A stretch of 64,000 nt of DNA, taken from the NCBI GenBank assembly GCA_044220875.1, contig JBGAQH010000001.1:496001-560000 (forward strand), read 5' to 3'. The notes under the pieces were generated by a model, which saw only the letters and a program-made list of their open reading frames with translations, was not told the DNA's origin and searched no databases. Shown here one piece after another: positions 8,355-17,092 of this stretch (the stretch's first letter is position 1; each line of letters opens with the position of its first letter). The DNA comes from JAEUIT01 sp044220875 (GTDB lineage Bacteria; Planctomycetota; Phycisphaerae; Phycisphaerales; SM1A02). Made by a program: the position numbers and the translations under genes.

Positions 8355-9137
8355 TCACACCGGAATCAAGTCGCCCATCGCCGGGTTGGTCGGCGCGCCC
8401 TCAGGGGTGAAGCGCGGTTGGAGCGAGTAGCGGATCGAGGGTGCGACGTTCAGGTTACCGCTGTGGAAGAGGAGCGCGTTGAAGTAGAGGACGTCGCCCC
8501 TTCGCATCTCGACCAGGCGGACTTCGCGGTCGAAGATCGTCGACGGCACCGACTTCTTGCCGACCTTCGCGTCGTGCGGGACGACGCCGAGGGTGTGGGA
8601 TCCGGGCATCACGCTGAGGCAGCCGTTGAAGTAGGTCGTGTCCTGGAAGGGAACCCACGCGGTCACGACGTCGGTGTTGCCCCCGACGTAGAAGTGGTCC
8701 TGGTGCCAGAGGGCGAGTTCCTTCGTCCAGAGCGGCATGTCGATCCGGAAGGGGATCTTGCTGAAGAGGCTGAAGCCGCCCGGCAGGAGAGCGCGGATCG
8801 GGTTGGTCAGCGCCGCCTGCGTCGAGAACTCCGTGAGCCACGGCGTGTCGCGGATCTTCACGTACACCTCCGACTCGAGGTCGGGATGTTCGTTGTAGAA
8901 GGCGACGATGTCCTCGCCGTGCGGACTGGCGAAGCGACGGCCGGTGATCGTCTCGACGAGGTCGAGGTAGTGGGCCATGAGCCGATCGATCGACTCGAGC
9001 GGAACGGCGTTGCGGACGAGGCAGAAGCCCTGCGTCGCGTACTGCGCCGCGAGCGACGCGGCGCCCTGCGCGGCGCTGATCTCCGTCACCTTGGTGCTGG
9101 TCATCACGGACGTCGGCTTTGGGGCGGTCACTGCCAT
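8355..9137 (-). CDS. Phytanoyl-CoA dioxygenase (PhyH) family protein
   Basis: 260-residue Fe(II)/2-oxoglutarate-dependent oxygenase, double-stranded beta-helix. The metal triad is visible: HQD in LALWHQDHF and the distal His in NALLFHSGN, followed by an Arg (PSIRYSL) suited to bind 2-oxoglutarate. LSVMPGSHTLGVVPHD is the typical PhyH strand. The ATG at 9137 follows AAGGAA; an internal Met twelve residues in is possible. It sits 56 bp downstream of a second PhyH gene at the edge of the glycan locus, where such enzymes hydroxylate sugars or small metabolites. Substrate unknown. Confidence 0.86.
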   Translation of the reverse strand: MAVTAPKPTSVMTSTKVTEISAAQGAASLAAQYATQGFCLVRNAVPLESIDRLMAHYLDLVETITGRRFASPHGEDIVAFYNEHPDLESEVYVKIRDTPWLTEFSTQAALTNPIRALLPGGFSLFSKIPFRIDMPLWTKELALWHQDHFYVGGNTDVVTAWVPFQDTTYFNGCLSVMPGSHTLGVVPHDAKVGKKSVPSTIFDREVRLVEMRRGDVLYFNALLFHSGNLNVAPSIRYSLQPRFTPEGAPTNPAMGDLIPV

Positions 9138-9193
9138 GGTCGGGGTTCCTTGTCTGGTCGTCGTTGATCGTCGTCGGACACGGGCGGGCCGAA

Positions 9194-10336
9194 TCAGAGG
9201 CCGCGGGACTTCAGCCACGCTTCGCGATCGGCATGAATCGCCAGGAGCCTCCGCTGGCGCTCGTCGAGGAGCGAGATGTCGCACTGGCTGAAGTCGTAGG
9301 GGAAGGAGCTGAAGTAGTCGCTCCGCTCGACGAAGTCGCGGGTGAGGGCCTTGGCGTCGAAGAAGCCGGTGAAGAGCAGGCGACGGCGATGCATGACCGG
9401 TCGCACGGCGTGCCAGAGGAAGGGCGTCAGGACGAGCAGGCTGTTGCCCGGCATCTCAAGCGAGGTGTAGCCCGCCCAGCGCTTGGCGGGCTCGGGGTCA
9501 TGGACGAGCGAGGCCTTGTTGGTGACGGCCGACTCCGACTCGAGCACCTTGCCCTTGTACATGGTCTGGCCGTTCGCGCCGCGGCTGTACCAGCGGTGCG
9601 AGCCGGGAATGATCTGGAAGCCGCCGCAGTCGTGCGTCGTCGCGTCCATGTAGAGGAACATGTAGAGACCGCGGGTGAGGCAGTCGTAGTGGGTTTCGGC
9701 ATGGGTGTGGCCGAACATGCCCGCATATCGATAGGGCTCATCGACCTTGAGGTAGTACTTCCCCTGCACGACGTCGTCGCCGAGGAAGCTCTCGGCGATC
9801 TTCATGAGCGAGGGATGACCGTTGATGTCGGTGACGGCCTTCTGCGAGTAGAGGAGCGAGCCGCCGATCGAGTGATAGAGCTTGTGCTTCGCCGGATTGG
9901 CATCGACGTGCTGCACGGACATGCGGCACATCGCCAGGTCCATCGCGTAGAACTGCTCGCGCGAGAAGACGTGCGGGATCTTGAACCAGCCATGCTCCGC
10001 GTAGTGGGCCTTGTAGCCGGCGATCGCCGAGGGCGAGGTGACGTATGCGTTGTGCTCCTCGGTCGAGCGCTTCCACCAGGCATCCGCGCTCAGGCAACGG
10101 TCGATCTGGTTGGGCGTGTAGACGCCGCGCTCGATGAGCGAGTCGATCGGAGGCAGGCCGCCCGCGGCCTGTTCGCGACGGAGGCACTCGAGGTCCGCGG
10201 GGGAGATCAGGTCGTGCTCGACGAGAGTCTGCTCGTTGGCCGCGGTGTAGGTACCGATGCCGGTCGAGATCGACGGCTTCACCGAGGGGCGAGTCGGGGC
10301 GGACGTGGAGGCGGAGGCGTTCGTGGATCGGTTCAT
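9194..10336 (-). CDS. Phytanoyl-CoA dioxygenase family protein with long N-terminal region
   Basis: 380-residue PhyH-type Fe(II)/2-oxoglutarate oxygenase. The first 110 residues are extra: a Ser/Thr-rich start, then ISPADLECLRREQAAGGLPP and GVYTPNQIDRC, which look like small helical modules. The catalytic part starts near 110 (YAEHGWFKIPHVFS). Likely iron ligands are HYD in ETHYDCLTRG and the His in FLWHAVRPV; GGFQIIPGSHRWY is the conserved strand. The ATG chosen has GGAACG upstream. Head of the two-gene PhyH pair and divergent from the radical SAM gene (173 bp between starts). Function within the glycan locus is inferred only. Confidence 0.85.
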   Translation of the reverse strand: MNRSTNASASTSAPTRPSVKPSISTGIGTYTAANEQTLVEHDLISPADLECLRREQAAGGLPPIDSLIERGVYTPNQIDRCLSADAWWKRSTEEHNAYVTSPSAIAGYKAHYAEHGWFKIPHVFSREQFYAMDLAMCRMSVQHVDANPAKHKLYHSIGGSLLYSQKAVTDINGHPSLMKIAESFLGDDVVQGKYYLKVDEPYRYAGMFGHTHAETHYDCLTRGLYMFLYMDATTHDCGGFQIIPGSHRWYSRGANGQTMYKGKVLESESAVTNKASLVHDPEPAKRWAGYTSLEMPGNSLLVLTPFLWHAVRPVMHRRRLLFTGFFDAKALTRDFVERSDYFSSFPYDFSQCDISLLDERQRRLLAIHADREAWLKSRGL

Positions 10337-10509
10337 CGCGGCGTTCCTTCGTGCTGGTCCCGGCATGGGAGCCGCCGTCTTATCGGTTCCGCCCCTACAC
10401 CCCCTTCGTGCGAATCTCGGTTTTCGCCCAATTCGCTGAAGTCACGGCGGGATCGCCGGGCCGCGGGCCTTTTCAAGGGCTCCGTCGCGATCGGCCGATT
10501 GCACCCGAT

Positions 10510-11595
10510 ATGTCCCATGAAGGAGAGCGCTTGGGCTCCGACGGCCTCGAGCCCACGCGTCTCGATGCCTCGGTCCGCGCTGGGCCGCGCCTGATCCTGT
10601 GGGACCTTGTGGGCAGCTGCAACCTGCGCTGCCCCTCCTGCCCGGTCGGCACGATGCAGGGGACGAACCCGAAGGGGCTCATCGACGACCAGCTCTTCGA
10701 TGCGATCCTCGCGAAGCTCGGCCGCGACTTCCCGCGCTGGCAGCTTCACTTCTACAACTGGACCGAGCCGCTCATCCACCCGAGCATCAACCGCTTCTGC
10801 CGCGCCGCGGCCGACGCGGGCTTTCACCTGCATCTCTCCTCGAATCTCAACCACCTGAAGGATCCCGAGGGGCTCATGGCCTCGGGCATGAAGACCTTCC
10901 GCATCTCGCTCTCGGGCTTCACGCAGGAGGTCTACGGCATCGGCCACCGCGGCGGCAAGATCGAGAAGGTGAAGGAGAACATGCGGCGCCTCAGCGAGGC
11001 GAAGCGGGCGGTCGGGAGCCGCACCCGCATCCACGTCTACTACCACAAGTACCGGCACAACCTCGACGAGCTCGAGCCGATGCGGGCCCTCGCCGCGGAG
11101 CTCGGCTTCGAGTTCTGCGCGGACTGGGCGTTCCTCATGCCGGTCGAGAAGCTCGTCCAGTACATGGACGGAACGCTCGACGACGAGGAGCGGGCGTTCG
11201 CGGACCGGTCGATCGTCCCCCGCGTCTCGGACGCGATCGAAGCCATGCTTCCCGAGCGCGACGCGGGCTGCGAGCTCATCGACCAGCTCGCCATCGACTT
11301 CCAGGGCAACGTGGTCCTCTGCTGCGCGGTCTACGACGGCCGCCGCAACTTCATCGGCCGCTACCTCGACACCACCTGGGCCGATCTCCAGGCGGCCAAG
11401 TACGCCCACCAGACCTGCGTCACCTGCTCGAAGCATGCGGCGCATGTCCTCTACACGCACTTCACCAAGCCCGAGCTGGTGCAGCGCATGCGGGAGCTGG
11501 TCGAACGGCAGCTCGCGGATCCGCCGCCGATCGGGCGACGCGGATCGATTCCGCTGCCCGTGCTCAACGCCGCGACGCTGGCCGAGTCTGCCTAA
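10510..11595 (+). CDS. Radical SAM protein with C-terminal cysteine cluster
   Basis: 361-residue radical SAM enzyme. The 4Fe-4S/SAM motif CNLRCPSC (CxxxCxxC) sits near residue 37 after LILWDLVGS; YNWTEPLIHP resembles the post-cluster GGE/GxxP region, and FRISLSGF the conserved strand. A C-terminal set of cysteines (NVVLCCAVYD, then CVTCSKHA) suggests a SPASM-like auxiliary cluster, as in peptide- and sugar-modifying members. It is the first gene of a four-gene operon (methyltransferase 24 bp downstream, then two glycosyltransferases), so it may modify a glycan or its anchor. The ATG at 10510 is the last start before the conserved domain; longer ORF readings have no support. Confidence 0.82.
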   Translation: MSHEGERLGSDGLEPTRLDASVRAGPRLILWDLVGSCNLRCPSCPVGTMQGTNPKGLIDDQLFDAILAKLGRDFPRWQLHFYNWTEPLIHPSINRFCRAAADAGFHLHLSSNLNHLKDPEGLMASGMKTFRISLSGFTQEVYGIGHRGGKIEKVKENMRRLSEAKRAVGSRTRIHVYYHKYRHNLDELEPMRALAAELGFEFCADWAFLMPVEKLVQYMDGTLDDEERAFADRSIVPRVSDAIEAMLPERDAGCELIDQLAIDFQGNVVLCCAVYDGRRNFIGRYLDTTWADLQAAKYAHQTCVTCSKHAAHVLYTHFTKPELVQRMRELVERQLADPPPIGRRGSIPLPVLNAATLAESA

Positions 11596-11619
11596 CAGTA
11601 CGAACAGGAACGCCATCGC

Positions 11620-13335
11620 ATGGGCATCAGCACCGTCCAACAGTCGGCCAGCGCATCGCGCATCGAGGCGACGCATCCGATCCGCCGCGGGGACTTCGCG
11701 GCGCTGGTCTTCTCGGGCGATGCCGGGATCCTCGGCGAGCTTCCGGGCGAGCCCACCGCGTACGTGCCGCTGAAGTTCGCCCTTCCCGATCCGGCGCTCG
11801 ACGCGAGCCACGACTTCGCCCGCACCCGCGGGTCGATGCTCTCGCGCTGGGAGCGGCCCTCCGACCGGCCGATCGACGGCGTCTGCTTCGTTTTCACCGA
11901 CCCCAACCATCCGTCGTTGCGAGCGATGGCCGCGCGGGGGGCCGTCCGCGACGAGCACTACGTCCTCGTGACCGACGCCGGCAGCGGCGAAGTTCCGCAG
12001 GCCACGCTCACCGACCGCCTCCGTCGCCTGCTCGGCGAGACGGCGAGCGCCTCGCCGGCCCAGGCCCACGTCGTCGTGATCGCCTTCGGCCAGCAGGGCC
12101 AGGAGATCGCGGCGCGGCTGCGCGACACCTTCGGCATCCCGCCGCGACAGATTCTCGTCCACGAGCGGAACCCCGACGCCCGCGCGAAGGCCCTGGCCTG
12201 CGGCTTCGCGACGCTTGAGGAAGGTGACGTGATCACCACCGCCGTCGCCCTCGGCGCCGCGGTGATCTGCTCGCCGCTCGCGCGGCACGAGCGACTCCAC
12301 CGTCTGCTCGTCGCGGCCCGCGAGCGCGGCCTGCCGACGCTCGACAACGCCCAGCAGAGGAGCGGCCTCCAGCAGTTCGAGGGCGACGGCCCCATCCGCC
12401 TCACCGCCGCGGCGCGGCGCACGCTGGCCGGCGACGGCTGTCGCATCCAGTCGCGCGATCCATTGTTGCCGCTGCGGGTCTCGGTCATCCGCGAGGACAT
12501 CCGCTCGATCGCGGGCAGCGAGTTCGTGCACCTTCACGGCCAGCGCGAGATCGAGCTCGACGAGGAGCGTCCCTCGGTCGCGGTTACCGCGCCGCACCTT
12601 TCCGACCCGCTGCCGGTTACGACGCTCCGCTCGGTGCGACGGGCATTCGTCGGACTCTCCGGCCGCGCTGACCACGGCTACTTCGCGGCCCGCGAGCTCG
12701 GACTCGACCTCTGGCCCGCGGCGACCCGCGAGATCTTCCCCGCCGAACACGCGCTTGACCTCGGCGGCACCGCGTTCGAGCGGCTGCTGCTCGGGCACCT
12801 CGTCGCCCGCGAGGTTGCCTCGACGATGCAGACGCCCGCCCAGCGCGCGACGTTGGGCATCATCGCCCGCCACTACGCGAACGGCCGACCGCTGGTCGAG
12901 ATCGGATCGGCCTTCGGCGGAAGCGCGATGCTCATGGCGGCGGCGACCGAGCGGGACCGGCCCTCGCTCTGGTCGATCGACCCCGATGCCTCGACGCGCG
13001 ACGTCATGCGCTTCGCGTTCGCCCGCGAGGGATTCGCCGATCGGCTGCTCCAGGTCATCGAGACGAGCAACAGCGCCATCGCCGGCCTTTCGCACCTGAA
13101 GTCGGCGTGCGGCCTGGTCTTCATCGACGGCCTGCACACCATCGACGGCGTCGGCTCCGACTTCGACCTCTACGCGCCGCTCGTCGCCCCGGGGGGTGCG
13201 CTGGTCTTCCATGACGTGGCGCCGCAGATCGAGACTGTCATGCGGTTCGTGCTCGGCTACGTGATCACCGATGCCCGCTTCGCGTTTCGGGCCCTCGTCG
13301 ACGGCCTCGCGGTCTTCGAGCGGGTGTCGTCCTAA
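11620..13335 (+). CDS. Two-part protein: Rossmann-like N-half and class I SAM methyltransferase C-half
   Basis: 571 residues. The N-half contains a nucleotide-binding-like fold: HVVVIAFGQQGQEIAARLRD, then ILVHERNPDARAKALACGF and GAAVICSP, as in TrkA-N or oxidoreductase Rossmann domains. The C-half (from about 420) is a class I methyltransferase of the Methyltransf_24 type: RPLVEIGSAFGGSAMLMAAA, LWSIDPDAS, GLVFIDGLHTIDGVGSDFDLYAPLVAPGG. The ending GLVFIDG..H...D is typical of glycan-cluster methyltransferases. It ends in a TAA 35 bp before the next gene. Likely a glycan O-methyltransferase; the role of the N-half is unknown. Confidence 0.72.
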   Translation: MGISTVQQSASASRIEATHPIRRGDFAALVFSGDAGILGELPGEPTAYVPLKFALPDPALDASHDFARTRGSMLSRWERPSDRPIDGVCFVFTDPNHPSLRAMAARGAVRDEHYVLVTDAGSGEVPQATLTDRLRRLLGETASASPAQAHVVVIAFGQQGQEIAARLRDTFGIPPRQILVHERNPDARAKALACGFATLEEGDVITTAVALGAAVICSPLARHERLHRLLVAARERGLPTLDNAQQRSGLQQFEGDGPIRLTAAARRTLAGDGCRIQSRDPLLPLRVSVIREDIRSIAGSEFVHLHGQREIELDEERPSVAVTAPHLSDPLPVTTLRSVRRAFVGLSGRADHGYFAARELGLDLWPAATREIFPAEHALDLGGTAFERLLLGHLVAREVASTMQTPAQRATLGIIARHYANGRPLVEIGSAFGGSAMLMAAATERDRPSLWSIDPDASTRDVMRFAFAREGFADRLLQVIETSNSAIAGLSHLKSACGLVFIDGLHTIDGVGSDFDLYAPLVAPGGALVFHDVAPQIETVMRFVLGYVITDARFAFRALVDGLAVFERVSS

Positions 13336-13370
13336 CGCTTCGGGCGCCTCGTCGCCCGCGCGAGCCACGC

Positions 13371-15809
13371 ATGTCCACCGGAACGACCACACCATTGCCA
13401 GCCGGCGCGGCCCAGCGGACCGCGGCGATCGAGGCGATGCGCGGCGCCGATCCGGAGCGCGGCCTCGAGCTTGCGATGCCGATGGTCGGCGCCGGCGGCG
13501 ACGCGGCACTCCTCTTCGAGGTCGCGAAGGGCCTCGTCCGCGCCGGACTCGCCGGCGTCGCGGTGCGCATACTCCGATCAATGGCCGGCGGTCGCGAGGC
13601 CGACGCCCAGCTCGCGGCCCTGATCGCCCAGATCGGCCGCCTGCCGTCGGGTGAGATCGGCGCCGACATCCTCGGCCAGCGGCTTGCCGAGCGTCGGGCG
13701 CTCATCGCCGAGCGCGCCGCGGCCTCCGCTGCGGCGATGCCGACGACGATCCCGACGAGCGTTCGCGCCTTCCGCAGCGCGAAGGGCAACCTCGTCCTCC
13801 TGCGCGAACTCCCCAACGGCCACGTCGCGTTCCTCCTGCCCTTCGAGGACCAGGTCGCCCGGGCCGCGGCGATCGCCCTGCCGCCCCTGGAGGCGAACAC
13901 CTCGTACGGCTTCCTCGGACTGCCCTCGCAGGCGCTGCTGAACCGCGTCGTCGCCGAGCGCTCGCCGACGGGGTACGTGCCGACCATCGACATCATCGAG
14001 CGGGACGCGGAACTCTTCGCGGTCTGGACCGCGATGCTCGACGACTCCTCGTTCTTCCGCCTCGAGCGGGCGATGTGCTTCGTCGGCCCTGCCGCCTACG
14101 AGGAGTACCGCCGCTACCTGCTCGGCCACCCGTGGCGCAACCCGGCGACGAACACGCTCACCATCCGCCGCAACGGCGTCGCGCCGCCCCAGTTCGACGA
14201 GGCGTTTCTCGCCCCGATCAAGGACCGGCTCGCGGAGGCATACCGGGAGCGCGTGCGCATCGTGCAGGATCGTTGTCGCGACCGGGACGTTGAACACTGG
14301 CGCCAGCGCTATGCGAGCGCGGGTCGCGGTGCGCCGCCGCTTCGCCTCGTCGGATTCACCTCGCGCTTCTCGACGGTGATGCGGCACGTGATGACCAGCC
14401 TCGCCGGCGCGTTCGAGCGCCGCGGCTGTCGCCTCGACGTGGTGGTGCAGCCGGCGCCGTGGGCGCCGGGCGTCGACGTGCAGGGAACGCTCGCGGCCGT
14501 CGACTACGACGGCATCGTGATGGTCAACCATCTTCGATTCGAGTATGGCCAGGCCGTGCCGACCAACCTCCCGGTCGTGAGCTGGGTCCAGGACTACATG
14601 GAGCAGCTCTGCAGCCGCAAGGCCGCGGACTCGATCGGTCCACTTGACCTGGTGCTCGCCCACTCGCCGGACGTGCTTGCGTCGCTCTACGGATATCCGC
14701 TCGACCGCTGCATCGGCACCAACAACCTCACCGACGGCGAGCTCTACTCGAACGAGCCGCTGCCGGACGCGGAACTCGCTCCGCACCGCTGCGACGTTTC
14801 CTTCGTGAGCCACGGCTCGGAGACGCCGGAGGAACTCGTCGACATCATCGCCGCGAACAACGGGCCGTCGGTGCGGCGCTATCTCATGGCCGTGCTCGAG
14901 CGCATCCGCGCCGAGCTCCGCGCCGCGGAGTGGATGCACGGGCACGGGCTGGTCGAGCTGATGCTGAACGTGGAGCGCGAGCTTGGCCTCCCGCCGCTCT
15001 CGCCCGAGCAGCGGCGAGCCCACGTCTTCCCGCAGGTCGTCCGCATCTTCGATCGCGTCTTCCGCCACGAGGCGATCGAGTGGGCGGCGCGCTGGGCCGA
15101 GTCGCGGGGACGAACGTTGCGCCTCTACGGCATCGGATGGGACCGACATCCCGCGCTGGGCCGATACGCGTGCGGGCTCGTCGACGGCGGGCGCCCGCTG
15201 CGGGCCCTCTATCAGGCATCGAAGGTCAGTCTCCAGGTCAACGGCCACAGCTCGCTGCATCAGCGACTGCTCGATGGGCTCGCCGCGGGGGGCTTCCTGC
15301 TCTGCCGGACGAATCCCGCGGACTTCGTGCGACCGGCCTGCGCCCGCATCGCCCGCGGCATCACCGAGGCGGGCCTCACGACCCTCGCCGAACTCGTCGC
15401 CCGCCGCGCCGTCGATCCCGAACTGGACGCGGCCTGCACCGAAGCCGAGCGGCTCATCGGTCTCGTGATCAGGCCGTTGGGCGATCCGCGCCGCGATGCG
15501 ATGGTGCGGGCGACGCGGGCCGGCAACAACATCGCCGACCTCTGCACCGACGAGGGAGTCTTCGGCATTCTCCGCGACCTCCGGCTGATGCCGCCTCGCG
15601 CGGCGGCCGAACTCCCGAACTTCGCCGCGACCTGCTTCGGCAGCGAGAGCGCGCTGCACGCGCTCCTCGACCGCTACGTTGACGACGAGCCGGCGCGGCG
15701 CGCGATCGCCGCCCCGATGCGGGATTCGGTGATGGCCCACGACACCTACGACGGGATGGTCGACCGGATCCTCGTCGCGTTCGGCGCGCGGCCGCGGAGC
15801 GAGGCCTGA
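13371..15809 (+). CDS. Large CgeB-like glycosyltransferase-family protein
   Basis: 812 residues, no signal or membrane segment seen. The N-terminal 130 residues are Ala-rich and helical (TPR-like in look). The C-half from about 320 is GT-B-like: PLRLVGFTSRFSTVMRHVMTSLAGAF, YDGIVMVNHLRF, PVVSWVQDYMEQL. Towards the end LRLYGIGWDRHP, LYQASKVSLQVNG and HQRLLDGLAAGGFLLCR match the C-terminal half of CgeB/Glyco_trans_1_2 proteins, the part that binds the nucleotide sugar. Its TGA overlaps the next gene's ATG (TGATG), so it is coupled to the GT4 gene. Probable glycan chain enzyme; donor unknown. Confidence 0.72.
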   Translation: MSTGTTTPLPAGAAQRTAAIEAMRGADPERGLELAMPMVGAGGDAALLFEVAKGLVRAGLAGVAVRILRSMAGGREADAQLAALIAQIGRLPSGEIGADILGQRLAERRALIAERAAASAAAMPTTIPTSVRAFRSAKGNLVLLRELPNGHVAFLLPFEDQVARAAAIALPPLEANTSYGFLGLPSQALLNRVVAERSPTGYVPTIDIIERDAELFAVWTAMLDDSSFFRLERAMCFVGPAAYEEYRRYLLGHPWRNPATNTLTIRRNGVAPPQFDEAFLAPIKDRLAEAYRERVRIVQDRCRDRDVEHWRQRYASAGRGAPPLRLVGFTSRFSTVMRHVMTSLAGAFERRGCRLDVVVQPAPWAPGVDVQGTLAAVDYDGIVMVNHLRFEYGQAVPTNLPVVSWVQDYMEQLCSRKAADSIGPLDLVLAHSPDVLASLYGYPLDRCIGTNNLTDGELYSNEPLPDAELAPHRCDVSFVSHGSETPEELVDIIAANNGPSVRRYLMAVLERIRAELRAAEWMHGHGLVELMLNVERELGLPPLSPEQRRAHVFPQVVRIFDRVFRHEAIEWAARWAESRGRTLRLYGIGWDRHPALGRYACGLVDGGRPLRALYQASKVSLQVNGHSSLHQRLLDGLAAGGFLLCRTNPADFVRPACARIARGITEAGLTTLAELVARRAVDPELDAACTEAERLIGLVIRPLGDPRRDAMVRATRAGNNIADLCTDEGVFGILRDLRLMPPRAAAELPNFAATCFGSESALHALLDRYVDDEPARRAIAAPMRDSVMAHDTYDGMVDRILVAFGARPRSEA

Positions 15810-17092
15810 TGCGCTGGCTGCTGGTGAGCGCGCAGCACCATCCGACGCACGGCGGCATCGGCACCTACGTGAGTCGGTTCGTCGCCGCCGCGGCGCGGGC
15901 CGGCTGGCAGGTCGATCTCGTGACCCGCCCCTCCGACCGCTTGCCCCCCGCGGCGCGGATCCACGCGGTCGAGACCGAGGATTCGCTGCCGTCGTTCGCG
16001 GCGCGAGTCGACGGGCTGCGGCGCATCGAGCGGATTCGCCCCTATCGCTACGGCCTCTGGACACGGGCCGTCGCCGAGCGGCTGGCGTCGATGGCCGGCG
16101 CGTGGGACGCGGTCGAGTTCCCCGACAGCCAGGCGGAGGGCTACGCGGCGCTCACCAGCCGACGGGTGCGCGAGCGCTTCGCCGGCGTCCCGATGCTGGT
16201 CCACGCCCACACGCCGATGTGGATCGACGAGCGGGTGGCCGGCGCCGACCCGACGCGCTTCGGGCGGGGCATCTATCACCGCTGGGAGCGCGAGGCGATC
16301 GCAGCGGCCGACGGCGTGATCTGTACGAGCGAACTGTTAGCCAACGAGCTTCCCGCCCGCCGTCCGCCGGCGGTGATCCCCTATCCGATCGACATCGACG
16401 CCGACGGTGAGGCCGGCCCGCCGCGCTTCGCCCCGCGCGGCGAGGAGATCCTCCTCGTCGGTTCGGTCCAGCCGCGCAAGGGGGCGGACACGTGGGCCCG
16501 CAGCCTCGGCGCCGTCCTTCGCGCCCATCCCGGCGCGCGGGCGACGCTCATCGGCCCCGACACGCCGACCGGTCCGGGAGGGACGAGCATGGTCGCGTTT
16601 GTCCGAAACCTGCTCGAGCCTTCGGTCCGCGGGCGCTTCGAGTGGCTCGGCGCGATGGGCCACGAGGAGGTGATGGCGCGGATCGCCGGCGCCTCGCTTG
16701 TCGTCGTGCCGAGCGTCTTCGAGAGCTTCTCCTTCGCCGCGGTGGAGGCCCTCGATCGCGGCACGCCACTCGTCGTCTCGCGGTGCGTCGGCATCGCCGA
16801 GCATGTCGACGGGCTCCTGACCGTGCCGCCGGGCGACGCCGACGCGTTGGCCGAGGCCCAATGCCGCGTGCTGCGCGATCCGGAGGGAGCTCGCGCCGCG
16901 GCGCTCGCGGCCCGCGCGCGGATGCGCGTCCGCTGCTCCGGCGCCGAACACCTGCGCCGGCGCGTCGAGTTCCTTCGGACGATCACGCCATCCTTGCCCG
17001 CGGATCACGCCGGCGTCGACACCCTCGACTCGCTCTCGGCCTTCCTGGCCGACGTCGAGGCGGCCGAGCCGCGCTCAAGCGTCCTGTCGTAG
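15809..17092 (+). CDS. Family 4 glycosyltransferase
   Basis: 427-residue GT-B enzyme. The N-terminal acceptor domain begins MRWLLVSAQHHPTHGGIGTYV, with the Gly loop usual in GT4. The C-terminal donor domain shows EILLVGSVQPRKGADTWARS and the EX7E-type stretch VVPSVFESFSFAAVEALDRGTPLVVS, whose first Glu binds the nucleotide sugar. Last gene of the radical-SAM operon, joined to the preceding gene by a 1-bp TGATG overlap. Its last 88 bp are also coding on the opposite strand (end of the GT2 gene), an unusually long tail-to-tail overlap. Confidence 0.9.
   Translation: MRWLLVSAQHHPTHGGIGTYVSRFVAAAARAGWQVDLVTRPSDRLPPAARIHAVETEDSLPSFAARVDGLRRIERIRPYRYGLWTRAVAERLASMAGAWDAVEFPDSQAEGYAALTSRRVRERFAGVPMLVHAHTPMWIDERVAGADPTRFGRGIYHRWEREAIAAADGVICTSELLANELPARRPPAVIPYPIDIDADGEAGPPRFAPRGEEILLVGSVQPRKGADTWARSLGAVLRAHPGARATLIGPDTPTGPGGTSMVAFVRNLLEPSVRGRFEWLGAMGHEEVMARIAGASLVVVPSVFESFSFAAVEALDRGTPLVVSRCVGIAEHVDGLLTVPPGDADALAEAQCRVLRDPEGARAAALAARARMRVRCSGAEHLRRRVEFLRTITPSLPADHAGVDTLDSLSAFLADVEAAEPRSSVLS

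Noticed and set aside
10333..13581. Very long minus-strand open frame opposite the radical SAM and methyltransferase genes
   Set aside because: Arg/Ala/Gly-rich antisense shadow typical of high-GC DNA; the plus-strand genes have clear family motifs.
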